NCBI RefSeq assembly: GCF_036711975.1
Contig: NC_091976.1
Location: forward strand, 34,348,001-34,412,000
Length of the DNA: 64,000 bases
Direction of reading: 5' to 3'
Source of the DNA: Onthophagus taurus
Lineage: Eukaryota > Arthropoda > Insecta > Coleoptera > Scarabaeidae
This document shows positions 30,611 to 42,690 of the stretch, in pieces; the first letter of the stretch is position 1; each line of letters starts with the position of its first letter. A program made the position numbers and the translations under genes. The notes beneath the pieces were generated by a model. That model had not been told where the DNA came from and made no database searches. It was given only the letters and a program-made list of their open reading frames with translations.

Positions 30611-32370
30611 TGTTATATATCTGGAGAGTTTTGACATTCGTGGGTTGGTAATATGTTTTTCGACAGTTAACGAGTTAACGTTTGCGTCAAGGTCTCTGAC
30701 TAAAGCAGAAGCAAATTATAGCCAGATCGACAAAGAGGCACAAGCTATAGTATGGGGGTTAAAGAAATTTTTCTTATACTGTTATGGACGACCTATAACA
30801 CTGATAACTGATCATAAGCCTTTAACAAGAATTTTTCATCCAACAAAGGACTTGCCAGCAACATCTGCAATACGATTGTTGCATTATGCAAATTTTCTGG
30901 CAGGATTTAAGTACGGAATTCAATATAGAGAAACAAAAAAGCATGCGAATGCTGATTACTTATCTCGATTTTCAAGACCAAATTACGGAAAGGACGAACA
31001 TTTGGATATGGATTCAACTTATGCCTTAAATCAATTAGATACTTTACCAATTGGACGAGAACAAATTCAAAAAGAAACTCTTAAGGATCCTGAAACTGCA
31101 AAGCTTTATAAGAACATCCAAAGTGGATCTGAAATGGAAGCTGATGAGTTAGTCAGGTATTCCATAGAAAATGGATGTATTTTGAAGGGTTGCATATTGG
31201 ACATACAGGTATAGTAAGAATGAAGAACTTAGCAAGAAGCTATGTGTGGTGGAGAGGGATAGATAAGGATATTGAAGGTTTAGTAAAATGTTGCAGGAAA
31301 TGTTGTTTATATAAGAATAATCCAAGCAAACAAACACCATATCATCCTTGGGAGTATCCAACTCAGCCGTGGCAGCGTATTCACGTTGATTACGCGGGTC
31401 CGTTCCAGGAAAGGTATTTTCTAATAATAGTCGATGCTCATTCGAAATATCCTGAAGTGTTTATTACAACCAAAACGGATTCAAAAACCACAATAAGGTT
31501 GTTGCGTGAAACATTTGCACGATTTGGCATTCTAACAACTTTAGTGAGTGATAACGGAACCTGTTTTACATCTCAAGAATTTCAGAAGTTTTTACAACTT
31601 AATGGAGTCAAACACAAACTTACAGCACCTTATCATCCGGCTACGAATGGCCAAGCTGAAAGATTCGTACAAACTGTTAAACAAGGATTAAGAACTATGT
31701 CAGGTGAAGGAGACTTATCTGTAAGGTTGACACGTTTGTTAATGGACAATCACCGGCGGAGTTGTTATTTAAGAATCATTACCGAACCAGGTTGGACTTG
31801 ATGAGAAGAGACCTTCCTGCAGAAAAAAATGATAGAATTCCTGATGGAACTTCCAGAGATTTCCAAGTAGGTGACTATGTACAGGCGAGATTTTATGCTA
31901 ACAAAGATGAGAAGTGGAAGTTCGGAGAAGTATCGCAAAAACATGGAAAACTACACTATGAGGTCAATATCGAGGGACAGTCGCACCGACGACATCAGGA
32001 CCAACTGACAAGTTGTGGAAAAACCAATGACGAAACTGAGCCGACTGTTGAAGAAACGCCAAAACCAGAAAATACGGAGAAAAGTGATTCAGATCCAATT
32101 TCGGAAGTAATACAACAGAATGTTCCAGGAATAAGGAAATCATCTAGAATTAGGAAACCTCCAAATAAGTTAAATCTTTGACAACTTAATTTGCAGTGGT
32201 TAAACTTTTCAAACGGGGAAGAGGAAGGTGTTATATATCTGGAGAGTTTTGACATTCGTGGGTTGGTAATATGTTTTTCGACAGTTAACGATTCGCAAAT
32301 TTACATGTACAACAGTTACGAATAAATCATAATTATTAAAGTAAGTTTATTATTAAATACATATACAACA
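30611..32370 (+). mobile_element. Internally deleted Gypsy-type LTR retrotransposon
   Basis: The 3' LTR is 32229-32370 (142 bp), starting TGTTATATATCTGGAGAGTT and ending ACAACA. The 5' LTR survives as 63 bp (30611-30673), then jumps directly into pol. The junction contains GTTAACGAGTTAACG, so the deletion occurred between two short GTTAACG repeats. The 5-bp target duplication CCTAA sits at 30606-30610 and 32371-32375. The insertion site is the end of the satellite array. gag, protease and the first part of RT are gone. Confidence 0.88.
30676..32181 (+). pseudogene. Gypsy pol remnant: RNase H and integrase
   Basis: The first frame reads FASRSLTKAEANYSQIDKEA and LITDHKPLTRIF (RT connection/RNase H), then HANADYLSRF. 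A break near 31190 loses the linker before HIGHTGIVRMKNLARSYVWW (integrase zinc-binding region). The integrase core follows: HVDYAGPF (Asp), VSDNGTCFTS (Asp) and HPATNGQAERFVQTVKQGL (Glu). A second frameshift near 31740-31780 precedes the C-terminal region (FQVGDYVQARFYA) and a tail ending RKSSRIRKPPNK before TGA near 32181. The D,D,E triad is present but the frame is broken at least twice. Confidence 0.85.
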
Positions 32371-32479
32371 CCTAACATTCAGCGTCTGAAGACACAGGGC
32401 TAAACCCGAAACTTAAAAATATACAACTTAGCGCTGAATAACAATTAAAACTAGAACTAACACTTGCACTAGAACTATA
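32371..32479. repeat. TAGAACTA/hairpin repeat array, left part
   Basis: It contains CAGCGTCTGAAGACACAGGG, GGCTAAACCCGAAAC and repeated AACTAGAACTAACACTTGCA words. It directly follows the Gypsy target duplication and was the host sequence at insertion together with the satellite edge. Confidence 0.65.
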
Positions 32480-32877
32480 CTCTGTTTTTAAACTAGGAGG
32501 AGTAAACGCGAAAGTCAGATTTACACTGGGAAAAATCACCAGAAAATATCACTAGATATTTTGGCGGTAAATTTAAATTAATAATTATTATTTATTTATT
32601 TACTTATTATTGTATTTATTTTCGTTTGTTATCGTCAACGCTATACATACAAATTAACATTGAAGTTATGAGTGTATTTATTTCAAAATATAATAAAAAA
32701 GGGTTTAAGAACACAAAATATACAATAATGACACGAAACTGTCGAATTATCAATTACCTAACCTTCAAATTCAAAATCAAAATTGCCTGTGTGTGAACCT
32801 TCCTCGCATTCAACCAATCACGTGCAAGGTCAATCTGGTGACAAATTTAAAATACTCCTCCTGGTTTAAAAACAGAG
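32480..32877. mobile_element. 398-bp TACTCTG-ended MITE
   Basis: Inverted ends CTCTGTTTTTAAACTAGGAG at left and the complement at right (one mismatch over about 26 bp), flanked by TA at 32478-32479 and 32878-32879. It has no ORF. A truncated copy lies at 28939-29204. It is inserted within the TAGAACTA array. Confidence 0.8.
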
Positions 32878-33205
32878 TATAGTTGTAGGTCTAATGTTAG
32901 TTCTAGTGACAGTGGTAGGTAGCGCTATTTAGCATGAAATATAAATAACACTAGAAACATTCTAACGTCTTTAGACGTATGGCTAAAACCGAAACTAGTT
33001 TTGCACTAGCGCTATCACTAGAACCAGCACACTAGCAAAACTAGAACTAGAAATATTCTAACGTCTTTAGACGCACGGCTTAAAAAACACTAGACCTAGA
33101 ACTAGAATCATTCTGGTTTAGCCGTCTTGAGAGACGTGCGGCTAAATCCGAATGTTTCTCCTTTTAGATTTAGTGTTAGTTCTAGTTTTAATTGTTATTA
33201 AGTTA
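32878..33205. repeat. TAGAACTA/hairpin repeat array, right part
   Basis: It has three to four units, each a stretch of TTCTAGTGnnAGTnnTAG words plus a hairpin such as GGTTTAGCCGTCTTGAGAGA followed by CGTGCGGCTAAATCC. The hairpin near 33113-33158 is close to a perfect 46-bp inverted repeat. Confidence 0.7.
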
Positions 33206-34424
33206 TTAAATTATAGTACATCTTTTTCTTTAAAATAATTTCCGTTTTACAAATTCCATGTTGCTAGGAAGTAAATTGAAATGTCATTTCATAGATGACG
33301 CCACATTTCCATTTAAACTTAACTAGTTTAAAAAGAACTTTTTGTAATCATTTAACTTATTGTGTTGTGTAAAATGAACAATTACGATCTAAAATGTACT
33401 AGTTCGAAATTGTAAATTCCCGGTAGAACACAAAACCGGGCAACATTTGCATTCATAACTCGATTTTTAGTGCGGGCCGACCAAAAGGCCTAATGAACCC
33501 TAAATGGGAGGAAAACTGGCATCGGAGGCCCCGAATCTCAAACAGAACGGCGGTCAAAATGTTACGCGAATATGTTTAACGGGCTACTGTATTTTCCATA
33601 TTCCCGGAAAATCATACGGTGTTTCAATTATCCGGAACTGAGTGAGCGGTAAATTTATTCAGCTGGGCACAAAATTGTAGCCTGTGTATCTACCATTATA
33701 ATCGGAAAACATGTCAATTGACAAATGATTTTTAGTGGTCGTTTTGAATAAAATCCAAATACCTAGTTAGAGGTTTTGATTTATAAAAAAAATTGTGTTG
33801 AAATTCAAATTAAGTTTGAAGAATGTATTGATCGGATTGGGTGGATCACTTTATCACGTGTACCCGCCAGAACTTAGACGTGTAACGAACTGGTAGATAT
33901 CGAAGTTGTCCGCCAAACAGGACGGAAGTAACAACTCGGGACAGTTGCGCAGGCGATCGCCAACAGGGCAGGAAACGGCTTTGGCAGGGCCCCAGCGGCG
34001 GGACTCCGATAGCAACCGCGCGCCTCCGCTATCAGAAAGACCGCACATTCATCAAGAACGGTCGTGATCCATGGGCCTTCCACTCCATGAATACAATTTC
34101 CGAGGCACCTTTCCACTGCCATTACGCCGGTTCGGCCTACTTATTACGACCGTTTTCACACCATTACTTGTGTATACAAAGTGTTAAAGTACGTTTATTT
34201 CTTTTAGTTGTAGTAATAGTTTAGCGATCAATCATCTGCAGAATCCGTGGAGTAAATATTTTCCAAATGGAACTTGGTGGAGCGCAAAACCGACGGCGGC
34301 CGAGCCCTTTGTGCACAAGAACGACGTGCAACCCGTAGAGCTGAGCATTGGCCTGAAATGCATTACGCCTCCATCAAAGTTTAGGGCGCGGTTGGGTTGC
34401 CCGAGCACCACCACTCGCCCGATT
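33206..34424. other. Unique noncoding DNA, becoming CpG-rich from 33.85 kb
   Basis: Positions 33238-33305 repeat a sequence near 27474. From 33.85 kb the DNA is GC- and CpG-rich with several overlapping short open frames on the minus strand (33854-34122), none with a recognisable motif. It may be a promoter-upstream or conserved regulatory region. Confidence 0.4.
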
Positions 34425-34460
34425 TATAAAACGCGCGTCGCTCGCAGACCATTTCTCAGT
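34425..34460 (+). promoter_or_regulatory. Candidate TATA + TCAGT core promoter
   Basis: TATAAA at 34425-34430 is followed by an arthropod initiator TCAGT (34456-34460) whose A at 34458 lies 33 bp from the first T of the TATA box. This is near-ideal spacing in a CpG-rich segment. A possible splice donor (AAG|GTACCG) lies near 34530, so a short noncoding first exon is possible. The downstream gene is not identified. Confidence 0.5.
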
Positions 34461-35480
34461 CCGCTCCATCGGACGGCTTGCAACTGCAAACACTCTACGG
34501 GGCCCTGCGCTCCGATAAATTGGCTTAAGGTACCGGCGATCCGGTGAAATATCACCTTTCCGCATATCTGCAACGTGATGCTAAGCCCCGCCGGATCCAA
34601 ACCGTTCCCTACAAAATGGAACGGCAAAAGGATACTCGTTACTCGGCTTCGGTTTGGATTAACTTCAAACGGGACACCCGTATAAAGTGATTGAACCGTC
34701 CGTGTCACTATTTTCTGTCACTTCTTAAATCAACCCAACCCCGAATACATCAATTCTCCACATTTATGTTAATTTTAAATTAAATATCCTTTCGAATATT
34801 TAATATTACAACGGCCTAGTATTCACTTCAAATAGAACACGCTCTTGAATCCGTAATGGACTGGTCGAAATGTCAGTTAGGGTCACTCTCGCTGCATCTA
34901 TGATTAATGTTGACCCTCTCTGCGTAATATCGATTTTTGCTCGGACGAACGCCAATGAATACCAGTTGTTGGTTTATTTGTGCTTACACTGAACTACTGA
35001 TATCTCTTGAGAGTAACGTTAATTCACCCGTTATTAACGATTCAGCGCAATCAGTATCGTAAAAGTGATTCGATAAACGTTACATTCATTACAAGTTTAC
35101 ATTGCTATTTGTTTAATTTTAGGTGAATTTATAAAGAAAGACCTTTTTAATTTTAAAATCTGATTTAGTTCTTGAGTTACAATTTTTTTTTTAATCAAAA
35201 ATTTTTTTCTTGGCTTATTATAATTATTCACGAGTATGAAAAAATACGATGATTAATTACGTACTTCGGGAATAATCTGGAAAACTCTTTTATTATAAGA
35301 GAATTTTGTTATTGGACATAATCATATTATTGGATAAATTATTTATAATTAATTATTAATATTATTTCATATTATATAATCATATTATTGGATAAATATA
35401 ATTCCATAATATTATTTGCTGAATATTTGCTGAATATGGCAAGTAGTGATAATTAGATATTATTAACATCACCAAATAAG
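34461..35480. other. Noncoding
   Basis: No gene recognised. AT-rich repeats at 35325-35460 (ATCATATTATTGGATAAAT twice; TTTGCTGAATA twice) abut the LINE 3' end and may include its tail. Confidence 0.4.
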
Positions 35481-37390
35481 ATTAAGCAAGAAAAGAAAAA
35501 CAAAGAGAAAAATAAAGAAAAGATACAAAAAGAGAGATAGAGAGCGACTAAAAGAAACTAAAAGAATCTGCCGGATATCAGTTGCCAACAAGTGAGAGCA
35601 GTTGAAGAGAGGAAAAAAAGAGAAAGACAAAGAACAAAGAATCAGGAAACAGCCAGTTGAAGGGCAAGCAAGTGGCTCTTTAAAACATGTCTAAAATTAG
35701 TAATTCTAGAAATATTACGAATTTCAGAAGGCAGTCCATTCCACAGCGCAATCGACTGTACTGTAAATGATCTATGATAAATTTCAGTGCTATGAACGGG
35801 AAATGTAAGAATAGTATCAGAACGTGAACGAGTAGCAAGCTCATGAGTTGATAATTGCTGGAACCTATCTGATAAGTACTTTGGGGTGCAGTTATGAAAG
35901 ATTTTAAATAAAATGGTTAATAAACGAAAGGATCTACGTCTCTCACAGGTTAACATCTGAATGTAATTGCAATACGGCGTTACATGCTCAAATCTATTTA
36001 GGTCAAATATGAACCGGATACAATTATTTTGTAGCCGCTGCAATTTACTCAGAAGAGTCACCGAGAGATCGGGATAAACCGCGTCCGCATAGTCGAAGTG
36101 AGGAAATATAAGAGAGTAACAAAGATTACGACGCACCACAGGAGGAAGAGAGCAGCGAAGTCTTTTTAAAGAGTGGAAGCAAGCATAGACTTTTCTGCAA
36201 ACATGTTGAATTTGCGGTTTCCAAGACAGTGCAGAATCCATAAAGACTCCAAGATTTTTAACTGTGTTAGAAAACCGTATGACATTACCATCCAGCATCA
36301 GATCACTGCAGGCAGATGAATAATCTTACCAAGTAATTGACGAGTTCCAAACACAATAGCTTGCGTTTTAACTGAGTTCAACTTAAGTCCGTATCTCCGA
36401 GACCAGTTCAAGACGTTAGATAGATCGTTATTAAGTCGCACAATAGCTGCCGGAAATTCAGCAACAGTAGTAGTAGTATATATCTGCAGGTCGTCGGCAT
36501 ACAAATGATAATTACAAGAGATATAATTAGTAACACTATTAACGAACAAAGAAAAAAGTAACGGACCCAATACACTGCCCTGAGGAACATCACATTTGAT
36601 TGCACAAGCAGAAGAAATTGAAGAGTTAGCGCGTACGCACAAGGAGCGATGGGAAAGGTAGGATTGAAACCAAGAAACACAGGGGGGAGTGAATCCGTAG
36701 GCAGAAAGAGACGCTGAAAGAAGGCTGTGGTCGACAGAATCAAAAGCCTTGCTGAAATCGAGCAATACCAGCACAGTAACACATCTGTTGTCGCAGGCAT
36801 ACCTAATATCATCAGTAACTTTAATGAGAGCAGTAGTTGTACTATGCCCACTGCGAAAACCCGATTGCAACTCATTGTGTAAATTAAACCTCTCTAGAAA
36901 TCCTTGGACTTGTAAATAAACTAAGCGTTCAAGAGCTTTTGATAGTACGGATAAAATTGAAATCGGACGGAAATCAGTGTTACATGAAGAGGACTTGGAT
37001 TTGGGTATGGGAACGACATGAGCAACCTTCCAGACAGAGGGAAATAAAGACCGCTCAAAAGAAAAGTTGAAGATATGAGTTAAGGGAGGAAGCACTATAT
37101 CCAGGATAGGAAGAAGAAGGTTGAGACCGATACCATCAGAACCCACGCAAGGGGACTTCGAATAAGTCAAAGCATCGCCTACTTCGATCGCGGTCACAAG
37201 CGTAAGAGAGAAGGAGCAAGATTTAAGAGAAGTAAGAATTTCATTAATTGTAGCCGCCTTAGTTACGTCATCGATGATCAGGGGAGGCTCTGCAAAAAAG
37301 TTTGCCATCGACTCACAATCAAGATCCATCTGGACTGACGGAGAATCAATCACTCCGAGACACCTCATAGTCCTCCAAAATGTTCTGGGC
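35461..37390 (-). mobile_element. 5'-truncated CR1/L2-like LINE
   Basis: A minus-strand copy with most of the RT and the C-terminal region. The 3' end runs into AT-rich sequence near 35.46 kb, and the 5' end is lost near 37.39 kb (no endonuclease). The clade is a judgement from RT motifs. Confidence 0.8.
35642..37368 (-). pseudogene. CR1/L2-like LINE reverse transcriptase, one frameshift
   Basis: The first segment (37368-36298) holds VVPIPKSKSSSCNTDFRPIS, LVLLDFSKAFDSVDH (first Asp), DVPQGSVLGPLLFSLFVN and HLYADDLQIY (YADD box). It ends at LPAVI-stop. The next frame (36298-35642) continues at once with MLDGNVIRFSNTVKNLGVFM, KPQIQHVCRKVY and a C-terminal region ending LKSHLLALQLAVS. A single frameshift thus separates two otherwise open segments of 356 and 218 codons, so the copy is fairly young. 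All catalytic Asp of RT are present. Confidence 0.88.
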
Positions 37391-39280
37391 GCGACTCCAG
37401 ACAGCCTCTTAATTCTGATTATGTTTTCTGATTATGGAATAATCAGAAAACGTTTTTTTAATCAATTATAATGAAATGTAAAAATGTTGAGATGAATGTG
37501 TTTGACCCGTTTTGAGATAAAGGGTATGATTTTTTGTAGCTTTCCGAGAAGCAAAAATTTGTTTCGGCATGCATGAAAACTGCAGGTCCGTATGAAGCGT
37601 TTGTATGTAAACCTCGACGAACTACGGGATGTTAATGTAGAGTTGGGGTACGGTTCCCGTAAAAATTAAAACTGCTACAATACTCGCTCGTCCAATATTA
37701 ACATACGAACGTCAGTTTCGACGAGCAACATCATCCGGACCGGCGATTCGGCGGCTTCGCGTTATAAGGTCACCCTTTTATCATTCTGACAGGTCATTTC
37801 AACTCGTACTCACGAGACCATCACGTATCCCGCTTTATCTCATTTTCGTTGTGTTCTAATACGCACGCGCACCAACTTGTGTTGTATATTTTTGGAGGAG
37901 CAATGCAATTTTTCACGGTAAAAATAAGTTAATATACATCATTGATTTTTCGTGAGATGTCTGGGTTTAAAAGTGGTCGGTCCGGTTCTCGTGAAAGAAG
38001 AAACTTTTCGAGGCTGTTTTAATTCAGTCGAGGGGTATTCAACTTCCGGCCCGAGTTTTCCCTTAATTTTTGCCGCGGGCCGCATAAAAACTCCTCGAAA
38101 TTAGACGATTTCTGGATTCTGCCAACAAAATCGCTGCGCAGAATTTCAAATAGCTAAACTCGTCTCGTTTTAATTTTGTTTGTTAAAAGTTTTTAACTAA
38201 TTATTCTAATTTTTGTGGTTATAATAGTTTTATTTTTTATTGATTGGATTTTATCGTTTGTTTAAAATTTGGTTTATTGTGTGGATGTAATTTGGTAGAA
38301 ATTTATTTAGTAAAATGCACAAAAATGGTATTCCATATCCCCGAGGCTACATAAACAGCAATAAACCGCGATTCCTCTCCGCTAGTTCTGGAAAACATTT
38401 ATTCTAAGCGATACCGTGGCTGCGACCCCACTTATATAAATCGCACCGACGAGGTAAAAACCCTAGAAAAAGAGCACGAAAAGCGGAGGAACAAAGCGAG
38501 CACAGTTAGTAATCTGCGTCGCTGCTGCGGTCGGCCGCGAAAGAACACGCGGGATTTATCCCCATTTTTATTGCCGGCTTTATCGCCGTCCCGCACCCTC
38601 GGGTCCTTTCATATCCGTGCATTCGCGGACGTCACCCTTGACCCCGAATCCGCCGTCCGGATCTGTCAAACGTTTTCAACCGTTATCTACCTTTCGGTCC
38701 ACGCAGACCGAAACAAACTCATTCACTCGGCCGGAATATTGCGTCGAAAAACTCAAAAACCGTCTCGTTGGATATTCCGGACGGACACTCGACGGTATCC
38801 CTGAAGGCCCCACGGACGAGATACTGCTCTTTGCGGAACCCCTCGGGGGATCGTTCTCTCACACACCAAATACAAATAAAACGTTGACACACCACGTAAT
38901 ATCACGTAACGGCGAGGATCAGCGATGCGCAAGTTTCCGTTGCAGTATGAGTGTCAAAAGTGCACACACTACCCACACTAACACTGGATGTGGATTATGT
39001 ATGACCTGAATGTCAAAACGATTTAAAACCTCTTAAATCAGGTTTTCAAGTTTATTTTATGCGTTAACTAATTCATTGTTAATATCGACTAAAATGCACA
39101 TTACATTGAATTATTTACTGCAAAATTTCTCTCATTATTGACCATGACCATCTCTATAATCCAACACTTACAAGCCATCACTCCTTTATGCATAGCTGAT
39201 GTCGCAGTGGCTCATGAAAAGCTGTAATGATCAGGGACAATTTGAGATAGTAAGTTGCGTTGCTATAAGTAAATGAAGAA
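37391..39280. other. Noncoding DNA with CpG-rich segment 38.3-38.95 kb
   Basis: TATATAAAT near 38432 could be a TATA box, but I see no TCAGT initiator at the right distance. The open frames at 38571-39009 overlap each other, show no known motif and look like chance in GC-rich DNA. Possibly regulatory. Confidence 0.4.
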
Positions 39281-39676
39281 TACTAGTAGTATAGAAACGC
39301 CGATTCTAGACTGGAAATTGCTCCTCCGCTCCTCCGTGACGTCATCCGCCCGATGTAAAAGGATAGGGGGGAGGGGTGTCAACCAAAGACTTGGGGAAAA
39401 AAATAGGTTGGTAGCTAGATATGGTGACTTTTTAAAAAAAAAGTAGCAGTCTACCTTGTCGGTAATGGTTTAGTTCCACTACCAACCACTAGGTGGCGCG
39501 TTACTTTTTTTTTTAAAGTCACCAGATCTAGTTACTTTTCCAATACCAACCTTTTTTTTTTCTCCTCAGCCTTAGGTTGGTACCCTTCCCTATCCTTTTA
39601 CATTGGATTGATGACGTCACGGAGGAGCGGAGGAGCAATTTCCGGTCTAGAATCGGCGTTTCTATACTACTAATAC
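39281..39676. mobile_element. Fold-back MITE, about 396 bp
   Basis: The left arm contains TAGTATAGAAACGCCGATTC and the right arm contains its complement. Pairing continues inward through CTCCTCCGTGACGTCAT, AAAAGGATAGGG, AGGTTGGTA and a poly-T/poly-A block on either side of a GGTGGCGCG centre. Almost the whole element can fold. No ORF; the target duplication is unclear. Confidence 0.75.
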
Positions 39677-39789
39677 TTATATCTTTTGGTTCAACTAGAT
39701 TATCAGCTGTTAAGATGATATCGTCTGCAAAGGGAGGGGGCTACATTACACTACATTACATTACATAGATTACATATCGGGTAGGCGGA
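39677..39789. other. Short noncoding spacer with (ATTAC)n patch
   Basis: A short CTACATTACACTACATTACA run near 39750. Confidence 0.5.
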
Positions 39790-40560
39790 CCAACCAACCT
39801 TACACCGTGACCCTAAGGATCTCTAAGGAATGTACCCCGATTGATAACGTTATCAAATTTCACCAGTCTAATGCTATTAACGAACATTAACACAATTTTC
39901 GTTTTAGATCCATTAATCACTGATAGTGATCCCGCCAAATCTGACGGCATTGATGATAGCACAGTATCAGTGCTTATAATGTCTTCCGCAGTCCATTGGT
40001 AGGACATGTCGGAACAGTTTTGGGTATATTGCTGAAATGTGTAAATGGTAGTTCCAGCCACTTCCTCTATATACAATTGCAAATAAGATAGGCCAATCAG
40101 AACATCCACTCCTACAGTTGGCGTTGTGCTTATCCTCCAAGAGATTGCCAATCCAGCTACACCATGAAATCGTTAAAGTTTACTGATAACTGAATGTCGG
40201 ACTTTTCTATACCAAGCTGCTGCTCCGTATGTGATTATAGGTCTAGCCACAGTGACATAGAGCCAGTACAGTCTCTCAGGAGTAAGACCCCAATTTTTTG
40301 TATTTTTTTTCTATTTTTAGTTTTGTCTAGGATTACTCCTAGATATTTGACTTCCTTTGAGAAAACTTTGACTTCACCTTGGATAGTTGGGCGGATTAGT
40401 CCATCCAACTTTCGTCTCCTGGTGAAGGGCAGAACGATTGTCTTTTGCGGGTTTATCGATAGATTCTCTCCCATACACCAAGAGCAAATGGTATCTAGGG
40501 TCAGCTGGAGGACTTTGGATAAGCTTGGGAATGACGTCAAGCTGATGGGTTGAAAGGCAT
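39790..40560 (-). pseudogene. I-like LINE fragment (RT thumb region)
   Basis: On the minus strand, SWCMGENLSINPQKTIVLPF, TRRRKL and KEVKYLGVILDKTK match the block after YADD in the LINE at 6.3-8.2 kb. Further on, DVLIGLSYLQLYIEEVAG matches EALLGLTPLHIYIQKEVA of that element. The segments are in different frames with deletions, so this is an old fragment. Confidence 0.75.
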
Positions 40561-42690
40561 TAGGAGTAGGGAGGGTGTTGAGTCTCTAGCCATTTATGTT
40601 TATTCATTACATATTATTTAATATTGTTAATTAGTTGCTGTTCAAAAAGAAATGAATAAAAACGAGTAAAAATATGATCATCATTCGTCGTACATTTTCC
40701 GTTATAATAATTTTATTTAAAGTTGACTGCATAAAATGTGAGCTGATTTAAATTGTCCTCCCGTTCGTTATGACGTTCGGGTAGGGTGTATTTACGTGTT
40801 ATTTGCCGGTGCACAGGCAACGAGGATTTCACGCTTTTTGGGTCGAGGCACTTTATTTTGCGCCTTTTGTCGGGACCCAGGTCGTATATTAATAGCATAC
40901 AAAGTGCTGTATTTTGTCTCGGCCGTCACCGGGGGAGGAGGCCGCAAGAAATTCCCGAGAGATTTATCGCGCCCTGTTATACTGTCCGAAAGGGTCAGGT
41001 TGGAAACGTGGAATCTTTCTCTTCCCCGTTGAATTTAGTTTTAGTTGAAGACAACGAATAAATTTGTAATTTACTTTTTATTTCGGCTAATTGAGATTTA
41101 ATTAAGCGTTTACTCAAACCTCAAACGATCGCGCCAGTTCGTGTAATTTACATCAATCGGCGGCGTCTTGCGTCTTAATTCGTTTGGGGGGAAAGCTCTT
41201 TGCCCACGATTAAATCCGTACCGAGACCGGGGTCGCAGATTTAATCGGAGTAATTTAGATTTCGGTATAGGCTCTCGTCGTAGTAGAGATGTCTTCGTCG
41301 TCTCGGATTCGCGATAACCCAAGTCCTAAATTGAGGCAAACCCCTAGTCTCAATCTTGAAACGTGTATTCAAAAATAATTGCGCGTTTAAACGAAAAATA
41401 ACCCCCTCGCGTTATGTCCCGTAGATCCCGGTCGTAACTTTTCGCCGAAAGAAAACGCGCTTGCTTCATCACGAGTTGTGAAAGCTCGACGGAAGCCCAC
41501 CAGGAAAGCACAAAAGCTCACCGCGGCACTTCGCGGCGAACGTCCAACTTTACTGCTGATTTATGAAAACGCCACCAGAAAGGGGGAGACTTTAACACCC
41601 CTTTTCCCACCCTAAACCATAACGTCATTTTCGCCTGTCGAATATGGACGAAACGAACGATTAGAAGATAGAATCGATGTATTCATATTTTTTAAATTAT
41701 TTATTTAGTGCTTCAATCGAAAAGTTTCGAGAACTCTTCCGCTGCCTTCCCTGAATTTGCCTGAATATTCATGGGGAGTTTTGGATTATTTAAATTCCGT
41801 AACGGTGGCGTCGGCCCTTCCAAATTAATATTGATTCACTGTATTCGTGAGTATTTGACGCCGTCGTTCGTTCTGGATAATTGAAAAGCCGGATGCCGGG
41901 TTTATGCTTTTAATTGACTCATCATTGATAATGTAAAACGAAAAAATCTAAATGAAATTTCAAAACGATAATTGAAAGAACAAAAAAATGATTAAGATGA
42001 AATATACGTTTTCCTTTCCTCTTGGGAGAACCCTACACATTCGTTATTTACATATTTGACTTTCTAGTTCTGATCTTCCTCTCGTATGTGTGTAGGAAAA
42101 GTCTACGTTGGGGCGTTTCAAGAGTACCATTAGAGGCCTTCGTGTGTGCGAGGGCCAATATTGTAACCGTTTGGGAGCTGGGATCGAAATTTCGATAATT
42201 CACGTTTTCAATTTCCCGGTCAAAATTTACTTCGAGGCGGAGGGTGGGGGTTGTAAATAGTTTTGCTTTTGAATTTATTGGCGAACAGGTGGGAAAACGG
42301 GCAAATCGAGGAAAGCTACATTTTTACAGGAGTTCATTGAAAATGAAACTTGAAAAATTCAATTTGAATTCTTTTTTTTTCAGTGATACGGCCCTGTTAG
42401 TTTTCTCTTAGCAGCCGAGGCACATATATATAGAGAGAGAGAGAAGAGAGAACAGGCTCGATGTAGTTCAGGCCCGCAAATTCCAATTCCAACGACCGAC
42501 CATTATATGTCAACTATCTGCTGCTTGCACGCAATTTTGAACGGGAATTAATATCTTGCGGCATCGCAGAATTCATCAACGTTGGGTTTTGAGCGATATC
42601 GACAATACAGGTGCGGATTAAGAGGAGAGATACATTTGAATGAATTAAAATAAGGGCAGTTTCAACATTTTTATATTTTTATTCAAAACT
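40561..42690. other. Noncoding DNA, CpG-rich in parts
   Basis: No gene identified. Short frames at 40713-41322 on both strands overlap and carry no motif. A GA-repeat (AGAGAGAGAGAAGAGAGA) lies at 42430-42452. Uneven GC content and lack of repeats suggest intron or intergenic regulatory DNA. Confidence 0.4.

Noticed and set aside
33854..34708. Several overlapping minus-strand open frames in CpG-rich DNA
   Set aside because: They overlap in different frames, have no family motifs, and GC-rich DNA has few stops by chance.
38571..39009. Two overlapping open frames of 77 and 130 codons
   Set aside because: No motifs and mutual overlap; the composition looks like GC-rich noncoding sequence.
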